A stretch of DNA of 52,357 nt. Source: Marinococcus halotolerans DSM 16375 (GTDB taxonomy: Bacteria; Bacillota; Bacilli; Bacillales; Marinococcaceae). The notes below the pieces were generated by a model. The model had not been told where the DNA came from and made no database searches. It saw only the letters and a program-made list of their open reading frames with translations. This document shows positions 43,160 through 52,267 of this stretch, one piece after another (position 1 is the stretch's first letter; every line of letters starts with the position of its first letter). Position numbers and translations under genes: made by a program. The DNA is taken from NCBI RefSeq assembly GCF_000420725.1, contig NZ_ATVM01000020.1, forward strand, positions 1 through 52,357, read 5' to 3'.

Positions 43160-44145
43160 TGCTCCGCGCCCCCTTCCCGGGCAGCTTCAGAAGATCTCCA
43201 AATAACCGTGTCTGTATGCTGAATTGCCGGTACGTGCTTCTGTTGATTCAGACGGGCCACGTCATAGACCGCCTGCTCCCCCATCTGTACGGGGTGCTGA
43301 CGGACCGTTGCATCAATTGTTCCCTCTTCAAGCAGCTGTACTGTTTCGGGAAGCGTATCAAACCCTATCACATACAGGTCCCCGGCCCCTTCAATCTCTT
43401 CGATCCCCTGGGCTATGCCGACAGCATCCAAAGCACTTGTGCCGTACAACGCTGTGATGTCGGGCTCCTCCTTCAATAAGCTGTAGGTGGCCTGGGCGGC
43501 TCCAATCTCGGATATTCCGGAATATCCGATATCCTTAATTTCCACACGACCGCTTGCTTCCACAGTATTCCGAAAGCCTTCCACTCTCTCCTGCTGGTTG
43601 ACCGTCTCCGCACTTCCCGAAACAATGCCGACATGCTGTATCCCTTCTGTATGTTGAAGCAGCTCTTCACCTGCCAAAACCCCGGCTTCGTAATTGTCCG
43701 TCCCTATATAGGCCCGCCGCCCGCTCTCCGGCACATCACTGTCCACCGTGATGACCGGCACACCCTTTTCGAGCGCTTTTTGCACCAGCTCCTGAAAAAC
43801 AGGATCGTCGATGCCCTGGGTAATAATAGCGTCCACATTGCTCTCAATCATCCGATTCATCGTTTCAAGCTGCTCATTTTTATTCGCTTTGGACGGACCG
43901 TACGTTTCCACGTAGATGCCCGCTTCTTCCCCTGCTTCGACGGCTCCCTCTTTAATCTGTTCCCAGTAAGGGTTACCTGCTTCCTCCATAACGAGCGCCA
44001 CTCTCGTCTGATACGTTTCGTTTTCCTCTGAATTGACCGGCTCCACGTAAAAAGCCTTCGTGCCAAAATAAACGGTTGCTGCCAAACTGGCCAGACAGCC
44101 GATAAAGAAAACAGCAAACATCCAACGCTTCCGCCGTTCACCCAC
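43156..44145 (-). CDS. Membrane-anchored periplasmic-binding-type sugar sensor
   Basis: A 329-residue protein with a basic N-terminus, one hydrophobic segment (about 8-28) with no lipobox or clear cleavage site, and a periplasmic binding protein type 1 domain of the RbsB class (VALVMEEAGNPYWEQIKEGA, DAIITQGIDDP, GVPVITVDSDVP, IGTDNYEAG). GTG 44145 is chosen for AAGGGGG eight bases upstream. It heads a sensor-kinase-regulator operon, so it most likely presents bound sugar to the kinase instead of transporting it. Confidence 0.88.
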   Translation of the reverse strand: MGERRKRWMFAVFFIGCLASLAATVYFGTKAFYVEPVNSEENETYQTRVALVMEEAGNPYWEQIKEGAVEAGEEAGIYVETYGPSKANKNEQLETMNRMIESNVDAIITQGIDDPVFQELVQKALEKGVPVITVDSDVPESGRRAYIGTDNYEAGVLAGEELLQHTEGIQHVGIVSGSAETVNQQERVEGFRNTVEASGRVEIKDIGYSGISEIGAAQATYSLLKEEPDITALYGTSALDAVGIAQGIEEIEGAGDLYVIGFDTLPETVQLLEEGTIDATVRQHPVQMGEQAVYDVARLNQQKHVPAIQHTDTVIWRSSEAAREGGAEQ

Positions 44146-44164
44146 AACCGCATCCCCCTTTAAA

Positions 44165-44188
44165 TGAAACCGTTTACAAACAATTATA
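44165..44188 (-). promoter_or_regulatory. cre site and -10 element upstream of the sensor operon
   Basis: TGAAACCGTTTACA at 44165-44178 (plus strand) is a perfect match to the CcpA operator pattern. Just upstream on the minus strand is TATAAT (44183-44188) with no good -35, so the start point would fall inside the cre. CcpA would silence the sensing system together with its importer. Confidence 0.72.
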
Positions 44189-44231
44189 TAACTTTTCCCA
44201 GAAATCGCCACCCTCTTCCGCTGGAAAGAGC

Positions 44232-44265
44232 ATAAAAAAGACGCCGGAGTATTGAACCGGCGCCC
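44232..44265 (-). terminator. Terminator of the ornithine-cyclodeaminase-like gene
   Basis: GACGCCGG (44240-44247) pairs with CCGGCGCC (44257-44264), followed on the minus strand by T6. Confidence 0.88.
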
Positions 44266-44270
44266 TCTAA

Positions 44271-45257
44271 TTATTCGTCCTCTGTTATTTCGAGCCCTTC
44301 TCCCGAGGCCTTAAGCTGATCGTACGTGTAGACTGCAATGGCTGTATCCTGCACCCCGGTGCCTGTCAGGTCACAGAGAGTTACCTGTTCCATCGTTTCC
44401 CGCCCGGGGGCATCTCCACTGATAATGGCCCCAATTTCCACGGTGCTGCTTTCATCGATGATTCCTGCTTCTTTAGCCGTCCGGTGTTCTCCGATGGAAA
44501 ACACCTGCGAGGCGGCATCGCATGCAAGAATATCCACTGCTCCGAGTACGTCCGGCTCGATTTCATTCTTTTCCGAAGCATCTGAGCCCATCGCTGTAAT
44601 ATGAAGCCCCGGATGCAACCATTCTTTTTTAATGAACGGCTCTGTCGCTGGGGTCGTCGTGACGAGTACGTCGCAGTTTCGTACGACCGTTTCAAGGTCG
44701 GCAGCCTCCGTGGTAACACCAAGCTCATGCTCCATTTCACGCTGGTACGCCTCGATCCGTTCTTTTTTTCGTCCATACACATACACTTTTTCAATCGACG
44801 GCCGCACCATTTTCAGCGCCCGCAGCTGAAAGCGCGCCTGCGTACCGGTGCCGACAATACCGGCAATCCTTGCCCCGTCTTTAGCCAGATACTTGGCTGC
44901 CGCAGCTCCGGCAATTCCTGTGCGCACATCGGTCAGGTATCCGTTATCCTGCAGCACTGCTGCCGGGAAGCCGGTATCTGAATGAAATAAAAGCATCATG
45001 CCGCTGAGGCTCGGAAGCCCTTTGTCCGGGTTATCGAAAAAACCGGTCGAAATTTTCAGGGCAAACTGATCCATGCCTTTGACGTAGGCCGTTTTTGCAT
45101 CCATCTCCCCATTTTTGTCGGCAATGGGCATGCTGAGCACAGGAGGCATGGTTACTTCTCCTGCCTGAAGGCGCCGAAAACCGTCTTCAATGAGGGAAAG
45201 CGCCTGCTGATTAACATCAATCGTATTTCTGATCGATTTTTCTTTAAATAAATACAA
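44271..45257 (-). CDS. Ornithine cyclodeaminase / mu-crystallin family enzyme
   Basis: A 328-residue NAD(P)-dependent enzyme. The substrate region reads ALKISTGFFDNPDKGLPSLS (about 66-85), followed by DNGYLTDVRTG, the Rossmann motif GIVGTGTQARFQ with GTGTQA at 136-141, and the late DLTGTGVQDTAIA. The family includes ornithine cyclodeaminase, ketimine reductases and EutC-type proteins of ectoine breakdown; the STGFFDNP block recalls the last, but no ectoine genes are nearby. The TTG start has AAGGAGG eight bases upstream. It is monocistronic. Confidence 0.85.
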   Translation of the reverse strand: MYLFKEKSIRNTIDVNQQALSLIEDGFRRLQAGEVTMPPVLSMPIADKNGEMDAKTAYVKGMDQFALKISTGFFDNPDKGLPSLSGMMLLFHSDTGFPAAVLQDNGYLTDVRTGIAGAAAAKYLAKDGARIAGIVGTGTQARFQLRALKMVRPSIEKVYVYGRKKERIEAYQREMEHELGVTTEAADLETVVRNCDVLVTTTPATEPFIKKEWLHPGLHITAMGSDASEKNEIEPDVLGAVDILACDAASQVFSIGEHRTAKEAGIIDESSTVEIGAIISGDAPGRETMEQVTLCDLTGTGVQDTAIAVYTYDQLKASGEGLEITEDE

Positions 45258-45344
45258 GGACTCCGCCTCCTTTTAAGTGAGTTGCTTTTATTATAGGAAA
45301 CATTTCCCTAAATCAAAACCATTAATCATGAGAACGCTTAAATA

Positions 45345-45373
45345 TTTACAGAACGGGAATAGCCTACCATACT
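45345..45373 (+). promoter_or_regulatory. Probable promoter of the aldo/keto reductase gene
   Basis: TTTACA (45345-45350) and CATACT (45368-45373) are 17 bases apart. A start near 45380 would lie after the in-frame TTG at 45374, supporting the GTG at 45398 as the true start codon. Confidence 0.55.
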
Positions 45374-45397
45374 TTGATTAAAAGGCAGGTGGACGGT

Positions 45398-46381
45398 GTG
45401 AAATATCGTCAGTTGGGAAATACCGAATTGGAAGTAAGTGAACTGAGCTTTGGCACGTGGGCCATTGGCGGCGCGTGGGGAGCAACAAACGATAACGAAG
45501 CGCTCAGGGGCCTTGAGGCTGCCATGGACGCGGGCGTGAATTTTTTCGACACAGCTGATGTCTACGGTGACGGCCACAGCGAAGAGTTAATCGGAAAAGC
45601 GACAAAGGGAAAAGAAGACAAGATTCACGTAGCCAGCAAATTTGCGCGCGGCGGCGATATCAATGACCCAAATACTTATTCGAAAGAAAGTGTAACGTCT
45701 TATCTGGATGCTACGCTGAAGCGTCTCGGACGCGAACGCCTGGATCTTTATCAGATTCACTGCCCGCCGATCGATATTTTAAAAGACGGCTCGGTGTTCC
45801 AGGTTCTTGATGACCTGCAGGCACAGGGAAAAATCCGGCATTACGGAGTCAGCGTAGAGACCGTGGAGGAAGGTCTGGAATGCCTTCATTATCCGAATGT
45901 TAAGGCACTTCAGGTAATCTACAATATCTTCCGCCAAAAGCCGGCAGAACGACTGTTTCCACAGGCCAAAAAGCAGGGCGTCGGCATCCTGACCCGCGTA
46001 CCGCTCGCAAGCGGACTTTTGACGGGGAAATATACAAAAGAAACAACATTCGCTGAAGATGACCACCGCAATTTCAACCGGGACGGAGAAGCCTTTAATG
46101 TCGGAGAAACATTCGCGGGCCTTCCTTTTCAAAAAGGCGTGGAGCTCAGCACCTCGCTCCAGTGGATTAAAGAAGAACGGGGAACGATGGCGCAGGCGGC
46201 GCTGCGCTGGATTCTTGATAACGACGATGTTACCTGCGTCATACCAGGATTCCGGAATGAAAAACAGGTGTCCGACAGCCTCGAAGCAGTCAGCGTGCCT
46301 TCCTTCTCCAAGGAAGAGCAGGAGAAGCTGACGAAGTTTTATTTAGAGGATGTGGAACCAAATATCCGGGGCGGCTATTAA
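45398..46381 (+). CDS. Aldo/keto reductase
   Basis: A 327-residue NADPH-dependent carbonyl reductase with a TIM barrel. The catalytic tetrad is visible: Asp and Tyr in FFDTADVYG, Lys in HVASKFARGG, and His in YQIHCPPID. The C-terminal cofactor region reads CVIPGFRNEKQVSDSLEA. GTG 45398 follows AGGTGG and gives the family start KYRQLGNTELEVSELSFGTW. It is divergent from the cyclodeaminase-like gene. It resembles general stress AKRs such as YhdN/IolS; the physiological substrate is unknown. Confidence 0.9.
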   Translation: MKYRQLGNTELEVSELSFGTWAIGGAWGATNDNEALRGLEAAMDAGVNFFDTADVYGDGHSEELIGKATKGKEDKIHVASKFARGGDINDPNTYSKESVTSYLDATLKRLGRERLDLYQIHCPPIDILKDGSVFQVLDDLQAQGKIRHYGVSVETVEEGLECLHYPNVKALQVIYNIFRQKPAERLFPQAKKQGVGILTRVPLASGLLTGKYTKETTFAEDDHRNFNRDGEAFNVGETFAGLPFQKGVELSTSLQWIKEERGTMAQAALRWILDNDDVTCVIPGFRNEKQVSDSLEAVSVPSFSKEEQEKLTKFYLEDVEPNIRGGY

Positions 46382-46456
46382 ATCGTATGATTAATACCGT
46401 TTCATCCCGGGAAACTGTACTAGTGGACAAATTATAAAGCAAAGGAGCGATTATAT

Positions 46457-46696
46457 ATGGGAAGCCAATCCGTTTCCGAACTGACCGCAGGCACGAACTA
46501 TAAAGCGAGTGAAATTGACAGCTTTGTAGAAAACAATCATGTCACGGTTATTTCCAACAACGAAAATCAATTGTTTACAGAACCTGACCGCGAGTACAAA
46601 GTCGTCTATAAATTCGGCGGCTATTTCGATCATTCGAAAGAACTCGGCGGAAAAGAATTCGTTGAAAAACCAACGTACGTTGTAGAAAAAGTCTAA
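46457..46696 (+). CDS. Orphan 79-residue hypothetical protein
   Basis: The gene is well formed: AAAGGAG lies about nine bases before the ATG, and a strong terminator follows 30 bases after the stop. The protein is soluble and acidic, has no cysteine or tryptophan, and contains FVENNHVTVISNNENQLFTE and REYKVVYKFGGYFDHSKELG, suggesting a short alpha/beta fold. I do not recognise a family. It lies between the aldo/keto reductase and an RsbR-like protein. Confidence 0.75.
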   Translation: MGSQSVSELTAGTNYKASEIDSFVENNHVTVISNNENQLFTEPDREYKVVYKFGGYFDHSKELGGKEFVEKPTYVVEKV

Positions 46697-46726
46697 AAGC
46701 AGAATGCTTCTGTATTAAAGACGAAA

Positions 46727-46766
46727 GAAAAGCCGGCATCCTTTATTAGGGAGCCGGCTTTTTTAA
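46727..46766. terminator. Bidirectional terminator between the orphan gene and the STAS gene
   Basis: AAAGCCGGC (46729-46737) pairs perfectly with GCCGGCTTT (46753-46761), flanked by Ts on the right and As on the left. It overlaps the stop codon of the convergent STAS gene. Confidence 0.88.
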
Positions 46767-47596
46767 TGCTTTTGATCCATTGCCTGGGCAAGCGAGGAGG
46801 CGATCGGCACGTCCTGAAATCTGATGCCAAGATTGACAGAGGTCTGAGCGATTTCGGGGCGCATCCCTGCCAGGACAGGCTGCACGCCGATCAGCTTTAA
46901 CGAGCGGATCAGTCCGAAAATCTGATGGGCGACGTGGGTATCAATGCCGGCTACGCCGGAAAGATCGATAAACAATTCAGATACCTGCTTTTTCGAGCAT
47001 GCCTCGAGCGAATGCTCGAGTATTACCGCCGCCCGCTCTTCATCAATTTCACCTATCAACGGAAGAAGGGCGGAGGATTTATTCAGTGAAATAATCGGAG
47101 CACTCAATTCATTAATAATGCTTTCCTTAGCTTCCAGTTTCTGCAGTAGCAGCCGGTTGGATTTTTCCACGTACGAAAGAATAATCTGATCCATGCCGTT
47201 TGTTACGAGCTCCCGCAGCTGTTCTTTCATATTGGTCGAAAGCTCTGCGTGCTCTTCAGCATAAAAACGCTTCAGATAAGCTGTGTACTGCTCCCGGTAC
47301 CTCATCATTTCCCGGACCACCCGTGCATCCTTCGTCCGGAAGTACTTGGGATCACTTATAATACCGTCTAGCCATACTTCAAAGGCATTCTCCCACGTTT
47401 TCCGGTCTTCGATAAAAATGCTTGAAAAGTATAAATGAAACTCGTACGTCTGAGACTTCAGCTCCTCGACTTCTTTTGGATCCATCGTTGCGTAAGCAGA
47501 TTCTCTGTCTGATTCCTCTAACGTTTCGTACCATGTATTCGCCATTTCTGCTGCATGATTGACAAAATAGTCACGGAGCAACTGGTTGGTGCTCAT
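46763..47596 (-). CDS. RsbR-like STAS domain protein
   Basis: A 277-residue protein with an N-terminal helical globin-like half (about 1-140) and a C-terminal STAS domain (about 160-270) containing ELFIDLSGVAGIDTHVAHQI and LAGMRPEIAQTSVNLGI, the hallmarks of RsbR and its paralogues. Such proteins build the stressosome that releases sigma-B activators; phosphorylatable Ser/Thr sites would be in DLSG and near the domain junction. No RsbS, RsbT or sigB gene is adjacent, so this is a stand-alone paralogue like YkoB or YojH. Confidence 0.88.
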   Translation of the reverse strand: MSTNQLLRDYFVNHAAEMANTWYETLEESDRESAYATMDPKEVEELKSQTYEFHLYFSSIFIEDRKTWENAFEVWLDGIISDPKYFRTKDARVVREMMRYREQYTAYLKRFYAEEHAELSTNMKEQLRELVTNGMDQIILSYVEKSNRLLLQKLEAKESIINELSAPIISLNKSSALLPLIGEIDEERAAVILEHSLEACSKKQVSELFIDLSGVAGIDTHVAHQIFGLIRSLKLIGVQPVLAGMRPEIAQTSVNLGIRFQDVPIASSLAQAMDQKH

Positions 47597-47678
47597 ACGG
47601 CACCGTCTCCCTTCTGTTTACATAATGCTTCTACCCACTTCCATCTTCCTTAAAAAAGTTAAAGCTAAACAAGGAATA

Positions 47679-49115
47679 TTATGACTCCGGCTGAAGCTGG
47701 AGGGAACTTCTTAGCGTCCACTGATCTTTTTCCAGATGTTTCTTAAAGCGGTTCATGATCCAGAGGTGAATAAAGGCCTGGGTATACTGATAGAAATACC
47801 ACGGCATAGCCGGAACATAATCATGCACCGCCACAATACACTGATTCGTATGAGGAATTTTGCGAAATTCCAGCCGGCCCCGCTCTCCTTCATTTACCTG
47901 GGCAAGCAGCCCTCCGGTAATATAGTACAGCGCGCGGTCTTCTTCACTGCGCTCTTTGGAGTAGGAAAGCTCAAGAAACGTTCTTTTCATAAAGGCAGGC
48001 CGCAGGCCGTACTGGTAGCGGTCGGTGGTCTCCACCTTAACGAACGGCCTCAGCAGCTTCGGGAGCCACTTGATATAATAACGGGCGGCCCAATCTGCAT
48101 CTCTTCCATTTGGAATGGTCACGCGCTGAACCGATCGGACATTTCGCTCCACAGGTGCCGGCTTCAGCCGCGCCAGAATGGAGGACTGCTCCTTCCTGCT
48201 TTCTTTCAAGGAGTTTTCCGCTGCCTCCTGAAATGAAATTTTCCCATCACTAATGCCCTTCACACTTTTGGCGGGATCAGCGACCATTGGGTGAATCAGG
48301 CTTTCAATAAGCGGATAAACCAGGCTTTTCGGCGTTCCTGTCGTCACACTTACCCACAGCCTTGAAAGACGCACGGTGAAAAACGGCACAGTGACTGCAT
48401 ACCTTTTTTTCCCCATGACCTTTGAAGTAATCCCCATCATTTTCCGGTAGGTCATTACATCCGGCCCTCCGACATCGATGGAACGATTGTAGAGCGATTC
48501 TTCCCCGATGCTCTTCTGCAGACTGTTTAATACGTCAGCAAGAGCGATCGGATGAGTCTTTGTCTGCGTCCATTTCGGCAGAATCATGACCGGCAGCCGC
48601 TTCACCAGCTTTGCGAGAATAGGGAATGAGGAACCCTGCGGGCCGACAATTAAGCCTGCACGTATAGCAGTTACCGGCGTCCGGTATGATTTCAGAATGT
48701 TTTCCACCTCGAGCCGGCTGCTTAAATGGCGGGAGAGACGGTCAGCTTCAGGAATAATGCCGCTCAAATAGACGATCTGCTTCACCTGCTTCTGCTCGGC
48801 AGCACGTGCAAAATTATCCGCCAGGATGACGTCCATATCCTCAAAGCGTCCCTGGGTTAATTTGGACGTCGGCATCATCGAATGAACTAAGTATAGAGCG
48901 TAATCTGCGCCTTCGAGTGCCTGTTCTGCGTCTTTTAATGAAAATAAGTCACACGAACGCCACGTTACATGCTCTTCGTTTTCTTTTGTCTCTATGTTTC
49001 TTGATAGAGCAATAATATCCGCATGCTTTTTCAGCTCCGTCATCAGGTTTCGTCCAATGTATCCGCTTGCGCCGGTAATTGCTATGACCGGCCGCCGGCT
49101 GTCTGTCTCTTCCAT
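47679..49115 (-). CDS. NAD(P)-binding protein with DUF2867 C-terminal domain
   Basis: A 478-residue protein. The N-terminal half is an atypical short-chain dehydrogenase/epimerase with the nucleotide motif ITGASGYIGRNL (about 12-23) and conserved YLSGI and DVGGPDVMTYREM-like DVGGPDVMTYRKM segments; the C-terminal half (from about 320, RVTIPNGRDADWAARYYIKW) matches the DUF2867 type. ATG 49115 is chosen for GGAG nine to ten bases upstream. The reaction is unknown; related proteins have been annotated as NAD-dependent epimerases. Confidence 0.8.
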   Translation of the reverse strand: MEETDSRRPVIAITGASGYIGRNLMTELKKHADIIALSRNIETKENEEHVTWRSCDLFSLKDAEQALEGADYALYLVHSMMPTSKLTQGRFEDMDVILADNFARAAEQKQVKQIVYLSGIIPEADRLSRHLSSRLEVENILKSYRTPVTAIRAGLIVGPQGSSFPILAKLVKRLPVMILPKWTQTKTHPIALADVLNSLQKSIGEESLYNRSIDVGGPDVMTYRKMMGITSKVMGKKRYAVTVPFFTVRLSRLWVSVTTGTPKSLVYPLIESLIHPMVADPAKSVKGISDGKISFQEAAENSLKESRKEQSSILARLKPAPVERNVRSVQRVTIPNGRDADWAARYYIKWLPKLLRPFVKVETTDRYQYGLRPAFMKRTFLELSYSKERSEEDRALYYITGGLLAQVNEGERGRLEFRKIPHTNQCIVAVHDYVPAMPWYFYQYTQAFIHLWIMNRFKKHLEKDQWTLRSSLQLQPES

Positions 49116-49179
49116 TCTCCCACGCTCCTTCTCGCTTTTAAACCTTACAAACACCATTCCCTAATTTCTCCGGGGCTAA

Positions 49180-49362
49180 TTACATATTTATTTTAGAAAT
49201 AATCCATTGCGCAATTATTACTGTAACAAAGCTGACGAGAAATCCAAAAACTACGAAAGCAAGCACCCACAGCCAGCCTCTGTCGAGATTCAGGCCGGCG
49301 AGAAGACCAATCACTGCCCACGTCAACGCCGTCGGGAGCGCATATTTTAACACGTTTTCCAT
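49180..49362 (-). CDS. Small two-helix membrane protein
   Basis: A 60-residue hydrophobic protein with two membrane helices (about 8-27 and 30-54) separated by LDRG. AGGAGGG lies eight bases before the ATG, so it is a real gene. It precedes the NAD(P)-binding protein gene by 64 bases in the same direction and may be co-transcribed. No family recognised. Confidence 0.7.
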   Translation of the reverse strand: MENVLKYALPTALTWAVIGLLAGLNLDRGWLWVLAFVVFGFLVSFVTVIIAQWIISKINM

Positions 49363-49454
49363 TGAGTCATCCCTCCTCTTCTGCTCCTTTCCCGTTTCAA
49401 ATTCCCCCCAATACTTAAGTTCATCATTTGGTCACAACTATATATTTTCCTCGC

Positions 49455-49483
49455 TTGCATTTAATTGTGAAATGTTGCACAAT
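49455..49483 (+). promoter_or_regulatory. Promoter region of ldh with Rex operator
   Basis: TTGTGAAATGTTGCACAA at 49465-49482 is an 18-bp palindrome matching the Rex consensus TTGTGAANNNNTTCACAA with one mismatch. TTGCAT (49455-49460) and CACAAT (49478-49483), 17 bases apart, could be the promoter, in which case Rex covers the -10. A high NADH/NAD ratio would lift repression. Confidence 0.75.
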
Positions 49484-49529
49484 GTAAATAGATAAAGATT
49501 GCTCAATCATTCACATGATTCATATTTGA

Positions 49530-50507
<978 letters not shown>

Positions 50508-50539
50508 ACGAGCCACTAATTATACAAACACAGTCCTGA

Positions 50540-50568
50540 AGAGCCCTTCCACTGCGAAGGGTTTTTTC
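50540..50568 (+). terminator. Terminator of ldh
   Basis: CCCTTC (50544-50549) pairs with GAAGGG (50556-50561), followed by T6. Confidence 0.85.
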
Positions 50569-50670
50569 ACGGCTCCATCTGCCTTGAAGCGCAGGGATTC
50601 CCCATTTTGGGGCAATGTATGTTAGAATTTGAAGGAATAGCAACATACTAGTGAGAAGGAGCCTGAATGT

Positions 50671-51717
50671 ATGAGTATTTCACGTAACGATCCGTGTCCT
50701 TGCGGCAGCGGTAAAAAATACAAAAAATGCTGTGGCGATCCCGCCAACCAGCCAGCTTATACGACTGAAGAAGTAACCAACATACAGCTGGACCTTGCAG
50801 CCGCTGCAAACAAAGACAGCCGGAAGGATTTCAGCCATTATTACCGCCGCGTCTACCGGCCGAACTATTTCCCTTACGCCTGGCATAAATTTGTCCAGAA
50901 CCTGGCGCTTGCCGACTTTTTACTGCACGGCAATGAACGCCGGAAGTGGATGAACATTCACCAGCAGTTAGAGCAGAACAATCAGCATCCGCGGCTTCAG
51001 CGGCTTTATTCCAACTGGACCGGACATAACCTGTCACTGTTCCGCCTGAATAAAATGACCGACGACTGGTATGAAGTCACTGACCTGCTGAGCGAGGAGG
51101 TTCACCACATTGAGCCACTTTCCTTTTTCCGGGACCTGCAGGAAAACATTGTGTTTCTCGCCTTTTTAGTTCCCGTGGAGGACAAATGGTATCCAATGCT
51201 CGGCCTGCTTCCATTTCATCCGGATTTCGCCGATGACGTTATTAAAAGTGTTACCGGCTCTGTTCCGGATAACGAAGCGGATAAAGCCGGCTGGATCACG
51301 CATCACCTGCCGGACGTGCTTCGCACACTGAAGGACGATCTTCAGGAAAAATACCAGGAAGCAGATAACACCTCCGTCTCTTCTGAAATAAATTCAGATG
51401 CTGCAGCCGAAACAACCGAGGATGCTGCAGCGTCCGCTTCGAGCCTGAATGACGACCAGCAGAAAGTAGTGGAGGCGCTCGAAAGCTCCGATCAGCTGTC
51501 CAAAGAAGCAGTATCTACAGCCGCAGAGCTGTGGGCCCGCTTTTGCGAACAGGAAAACCCTGTGATCCGAAAACCCGAAGCCCAGGCAGCAGCTCTGGAA
51601 TATGCGGTCGGCGGCGGCACCCAAAAAGAAGTAGCCCAACGCTACGGGGTGGCCTCCTCTACTATTCGTACGCAGTGGAAAAAGATGGAGCCTTATACGT
51701 CAAATGAAAATGCATAA
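50671..51717 (+). CDS. SEC-C zinc-finger protein with C-terminal helix-turn-helix
   Basis: A 348-residue protein. It opens with a complete SEC-C metal-binding motif (RNDPCPCGSGKKYKKCC: C9, C11, C20, C21), which is usually C-terminal, for example in SecA. The middle (about 45-215) is rich in aromatic residues and unassigned, then comes an acidic Ala/Ser/Glu linker (about 225-275), and the C-terminus (from about 300) carries a helix-turn-helix-like GTQKEVAQRYGVASSTIRTQ. It is probably a nucleic-acid or ribosome-associated factor; the function is unknown. AAGGAG precedes the ATG by nine bases. Confidence 0.8.
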   Translation: MSISRNDPCPCGSGKKYKKCCGDPANQPAYTTEEVTNIQLDLAAAANKDSRKDFSHYYRRVYRPNYFPYAWHKFVQNLALADFLLHGNERRKWMNIHQQLEQNNQHPRLQRLYSNWTGHNLSLFRLNKMTDDWYEVTDLLSEEVHHIEPLSFFRDLQENIVFLAFLVPVEDKWYPMLGLLPFHPDFADDVIKSVTGSVPDNEADKAGWITHHLPDVLRTLKDDLQEKYQEADNTSVSSEINSDAAAETTEDAAASASSLNDDQQKVVEALESSDQLSKEAVSTAAELWARFCEQENPVIRKPEAQAAALEYAVGGGTQKEVAQRYGVASSTIRTQWKKMEPYTSNENA

Positions 51718-51719
51718 AT

Positions 51720-51760
51720 ACTAACGGCCTGCGGGGATTGATGCCCCGCAGGCCGTTTAC
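51720..51760. terminator. Bidirectional terminator between the SEC-C gene and doxX
   Basis: AACGGCCTGCGGGG (51723-51736) pairs perfectly with its inverse at 51744-51757 across a seven-base loop; the T-tails are short on both sides. Confidence 0.82.
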
Positions 51761-51764
51761 TGTT

Positions 51765-52151
51765 TCAGAAAGAACGCTTCTTTTTTCGTTTTTTCAAGGC
51801 AAGCATACGGCTTCCGGTAAGCGCGAGATGGATGGAAGCGGCCATCAGTATAAGGTCGAGCTCGAAGCCTCCAATCAGCCCCTGCTGCCATTTGACTGTT
51901 ATAATCGCTCCAAGCATAATGAGCGCAAACAGGCCGGCAATCACACGCGTCAGTACACCGAGAATAAGTAAGAGTCCTCCCGCTGCTTCGATAACCGCTA
52001 CGGCGTAAGCAGTGCCGTCCGGCATGCCCATGCTGCCAAACGACGCAGCTGAAGCGCCCATCCCGTTCAATAATTTATCAGCCCCGTGGGCTAAAAATAT
52101 CACACCCGTCACGACCCGGAGAATCAGCAGGCCGGCTTCCATATTTTTCAT
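51765..52151 (-). CDS. DoxX family membrane protein
   Basis: A 128-residue membrane protein with four helices (about 6-25, 46-66, 70-87, 96-112) and a strongly basic tail (KKRKKKRSF). LLILRVVTGVIFLAHGADKL at the start is typical of DoxX. Family members are linked to quinone-dependent oxidation or thiosulfate oxidation, but this is rarely shown. AGGAGG precedes the ATG. Confidence 0.88.
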   Translation of the reverse strand: MKNMEAGLLILRVVTGVIFLAHGADKLLNGMGASAASFGSMGMPDGTAYAVAVIEAAGGLLLILGVLTRVIAGLFALIMLGAIITVKWQQGLIGGFELDLILMAASIHLALTGSRMLALKKRKKKRSF

Positions 52152-52239
52152 ATGAATTCCTCCTCTTTCTTTTTCACCAGTATGCCGAAAGCCTGCAGGT
52201 TTGAAAAGGCACTATAATAAGATACATGATTTCTGCCTA

Positions 52240-52264
52240 TAAAAAAAAGAGGCCGCAGCGGCCT
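52240..52264 (-). terminator. Terminator for a gene beyond the right-hand insertion
   Basis: AGGCCGCAGCGGCCT (52250-52264) is a short perfect hairpin, followed on the minus strand by T8. It would end a minus-strand gene whose body must lie to the right and is now cut off by the insertion element. Confidence 0.7.
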
Positions 52265-52267
52265 GAT

